Part shown: one piece after another, positions 61,561 through 64,000 of the stretch
Numbering within the stretch: the stretch's first letter is position 1
How the letters are laid out: each line of letters opens with the position of its first letter
Assembly (NCBI RefSeq): GCF_026151205.1
Contig: NC_087080.1
Span: forward strand, 12,075,837 to 12,139,836
DNA from: Bolinopsis microptera
Taxonomy: Eukaryota; Ctenophora; Tentaculata; Lobata; Bolinopsidae
Length of the DNA: 64,000 bases
Direction: 5' to 3'
Program-made: the position numbers and the translations under genes
Notes under the pieces: model-generated
Database searches by the model: none
What the model saw: the letters and a program-made list of their open reading frames with translations, nothing else
Told to the model about the DNA's origin: nothing

Positions 61561-64000
61561 CTGTTAAGTGACATGATGATGCTTTGAGAGTGTGTTTGTG
61601 GATCTTTTAGTGATTGCTTTGAAGGTGAGGGTTGAGTAATAGATGCTGTCTCGTCTTGATTCCTTTAATGATCCCTTTAATAATCCCTTTAATAATTCCT
61701 TTATGACTCATGATCATGATTCAGTGGAAGTGATGTGTTGAAAGGGTTCATAACTGACTCAGGCAATCGTGAATCTTACAATCAATATACTTGTTTTCTG
61801 GCATGTAATTAGGGAATAATATAGAGGGCCAGGTTTAGGCTTCTAATCCACTAATTGCACTTAAAAATAAAATAATGGGAGAGCAACCAAAGCAATTCAG
61901 TAGTTATCCTCCCATTCTTGGATTATATGTCTTTTTTGGGTGCTTGACTTGCTCAATGGTTGAGAAATTTAAAAGAATGCGTAAAATTTGTACAGAAATA
62001 AAATCATAGCGTAGGAATCATAAAATCAAAAAAACATATGCATAAAGCGAGTGACCATATGATACATATTATTTAAATATACATGTATGCATTTTTCGCT
62101 TATATTTTTTAGCATTGAAGGATCTAAGATCCAACAAGACTTCTGAAAATTGACTCCCGTCGAAATTGCTTGTTACAAAGACATGTCGGTTAGGAAGACC
62201 ATTATTCTTGCGACGTTAAATGCTTTTCCATGCTTCAACAATAATGTTACATACATAGATCTTCGCCTCGGTAACTTTTACTACTGTTGACTAAATATAT
62301 GAACGGTTACCGGGTTACGTACTATACTATTTCAGTGCGACTTTTGTAATGTAACCGAGTTCTGTAATAAAATCACCAAATCGAGTTATTGCAGCTTGTT
62401 AGATCAGTTAAGTGTCTATATTTTAAAGTACTGCAGATGCTGTTGTGTACATCAAACGCGTTAGTATATAATATATCATACTTTAAGAATCTACTCTGTA
62501 GGAATTAGGACAAATTCTCATTTCAACAGTAATTTTTAACACTTTGAAAGTACATTATCTATGGCGTGTATTGTTTTGTCTATTATATCAGCTTTAAAGC
62601 ATTTGAATCATCGTGTCAATTTTGTTTCCGGAACTATGGTGTTGCAGTCGTCATGAGAAGATTTGTTCACTCCAGTTTAAATGTTCCTTATTCGATGTCA
62701 CTGCTAAATATGGTGCTGCGCGATTGAATGTAACACAAAGAAGCTCGACCATGCACCTGTCACCCAAAATTTATTAGCAATTTGTCTCCTTAATAACAGC
62801 TGAGACGTAAAATTTACCGTGATACGTAGAGAGATTGCGGAAAAGCGTGATACGAAGACAGTTAACCACTCAGTAGAATTAGTCGAGGATTTGCTACACT
62901 TCCAGTCTTATCAAGATTTTACTTTCAAGCTCTTAATTGCAAATATTCTCTTGACCAACGACTGATCTTTGCGGAGAGACTACGCTCGTGACTGGCAATA
63001 TCGTATGAGAAGTGATTATAAATGAACACTGAGTGCAATAATTGCTGTCTGATACCACTGCAGTATAATTCATTCTGAGTTTTCGTTACATCATACTCGT
63101 AGTATGGGTGTAAAATGACAGATATTCGAGAACTGATAATATTATGCTTTCCAAAAAAGTTGATTGTTGTCGTCTATGTCTGCTCTTTAAAGGTTCAAAT
63201 TGTTGATAATACATCATCAAAATTCTGAAAGGTATCATAGCGTATAGGATTGAGAACTCAGGATGCCCAAAGAAATGTCAAATTAAAAAGCGACGGGGCA
63301 TCGACAGTCTTATGACGTCATAAAAACTTTGGCAGTGGGTTCAAATTAAACGACAGAAGTTAAGTGGTATATTCCCAGCAATGTTACATTGCATTGTGGT
63401 TGCAAATTTGATGCGACGTCACAAAATGGTACCACGTATGATGGTAATCGTTCATAGGAAAACGAGTAAACTTTTTGCGCCGCTGCATTTTATTTGAAGT
63501 GTCGATAATCATTTACTTACTTGATATAAACTATTTGAAATGGGGCCGGGATGATGTAGCGAATATACTGGAAAAAAGGTTACAATTGGTTGTTACATAG
63601 CATTAGGTGATCTTAAATAATGTACTACATATAATGCATGCAGCATGATGCATTTTTATTAGCACAATAGAACCGCAATTCAAGGTTTTCAAACATAATG
63701 TACTGAACTGAATATTTCATCTAAATTAAATCCTTATTCTGTGTAAGAATTACCATCAATATATTTTAAAATTGTGCAGATTATTATGACGTCCAAGAGC
63801 AGTCAGCACACTTCATTCATTGTTAGGACGTGTAAACAGAAATCTATAGTTAGACGTGTATCTAATATCTTATCCTCTCCTTTACACTCGACTCAATCCT
63901 TGATTAAAAGTGCAGCTCTCCATTCAACTTCATGAAATCAAACATGAACTGCTGATGTCGATTGAGTCCTGTATCGACTGAACGTGGAGAGCTCTCATGT
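61561..64000. other. Upstream intron of the PKA catalytic gene
   Basis: No N-lobe or hinge exon (GxGxFG, EYVPGGEMF-like) could be found here, so the intron before the catalytic-loop exon probably extends past the window. A quadruple cctttaat(a/g)atc array lies at about 61659-61700. Near the end, agctctcca (63915) and tggagagct (63985) form a short inverted repeat. Confidence 0.4.

Noticed and set aside
63528-63567. Possible PKA exon upstream of the catalytic-loop exon (IRYIIPAPFQIVYIK)
   Set aside because: It has acceptor- and donor-like borders in compatible phase, but the peptide is poorly related to the highly conserved PKA sequence and would turn YRD into IKD. Considered chance.

Overview
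Eukaryotic, AT-rich, animal nuclear DNA. The evidence is GT-AG introns, a nuclear-type tRNA-Asp, and clear metazoan protein families: a PIM-type kinase, the cAMP-dependent protein kinase catalytic subunit, WRAP73, and a secreted thrombospondin type 1 repeat protein. Long repeat-filled introns, LINE fragments of the kind frequent in cnidarian and sponge genomes, a Mutator-like element with FLYWCH/MULE remnants and a hAT-type MITE all fit an early-branching metazoan. A cnidarian is my best guess, but the window cannot prove it. Layout: 1-1430 holds two degenerate LINE fragments, one carrying a hAT MITE with a perfect 8-bp target duplication. About 1.4-26.8 kb is a gene-poor stretch with a long palindrome (3.9-4.2 kb), a Mutator-like element with a nested fold-back element (17.3-18.9 kb), a 42-bp minisatellite (23.5-24.4 kb) and small tandem repeats. 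26.8-35.5 kb is a five-exon PIM-like Ser/Thr kinase on the plus strand, with a CCAAT/TATA promoter and a 5.8-kb first intron rich in promoter-like modules. 38.9 kb is tRNA-Asp(GTC). 41.6-42.1 kb is a second LINE ORF1 fragment, which is the empty-site counterpart of the one at the window start. 42.6-43.5 kb is a single-exon, very acidic secreted protein made of two duplicated four-cysteine modules. 44.8-46.5 kb is a three-exon small secreted TSR protein whose second intron contains another fold-back element. 47.0-47.3 kb is a diverged fragment resembling WRAP73, followed by a 477-bp deletion derivative of the Mutator-like element. 48.7-50.1 kb is an uninterrupted, full-length WRAP73 on the minus strand. 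54.3-61.5 kb is the 3' part of the PKA catalytic subunit gene (minus strand, four exons seen, the rest beyond 64 kb). The genes do not form one pathway; they are independent neighbours. PIM and PKA-C are intracellular Ser/Thr kinases, WRAP73 acts at centrosomes and spindle poles, and the acidic and TSR proteins are secreted or matrix candidates. The most novel-looking signals are the two-module acidic protein, the fold-back family built from an ordered series of 14-bp motifs, and the MULE, fold-back and deletion-derivative story with target duplications readable directly in the sequence.
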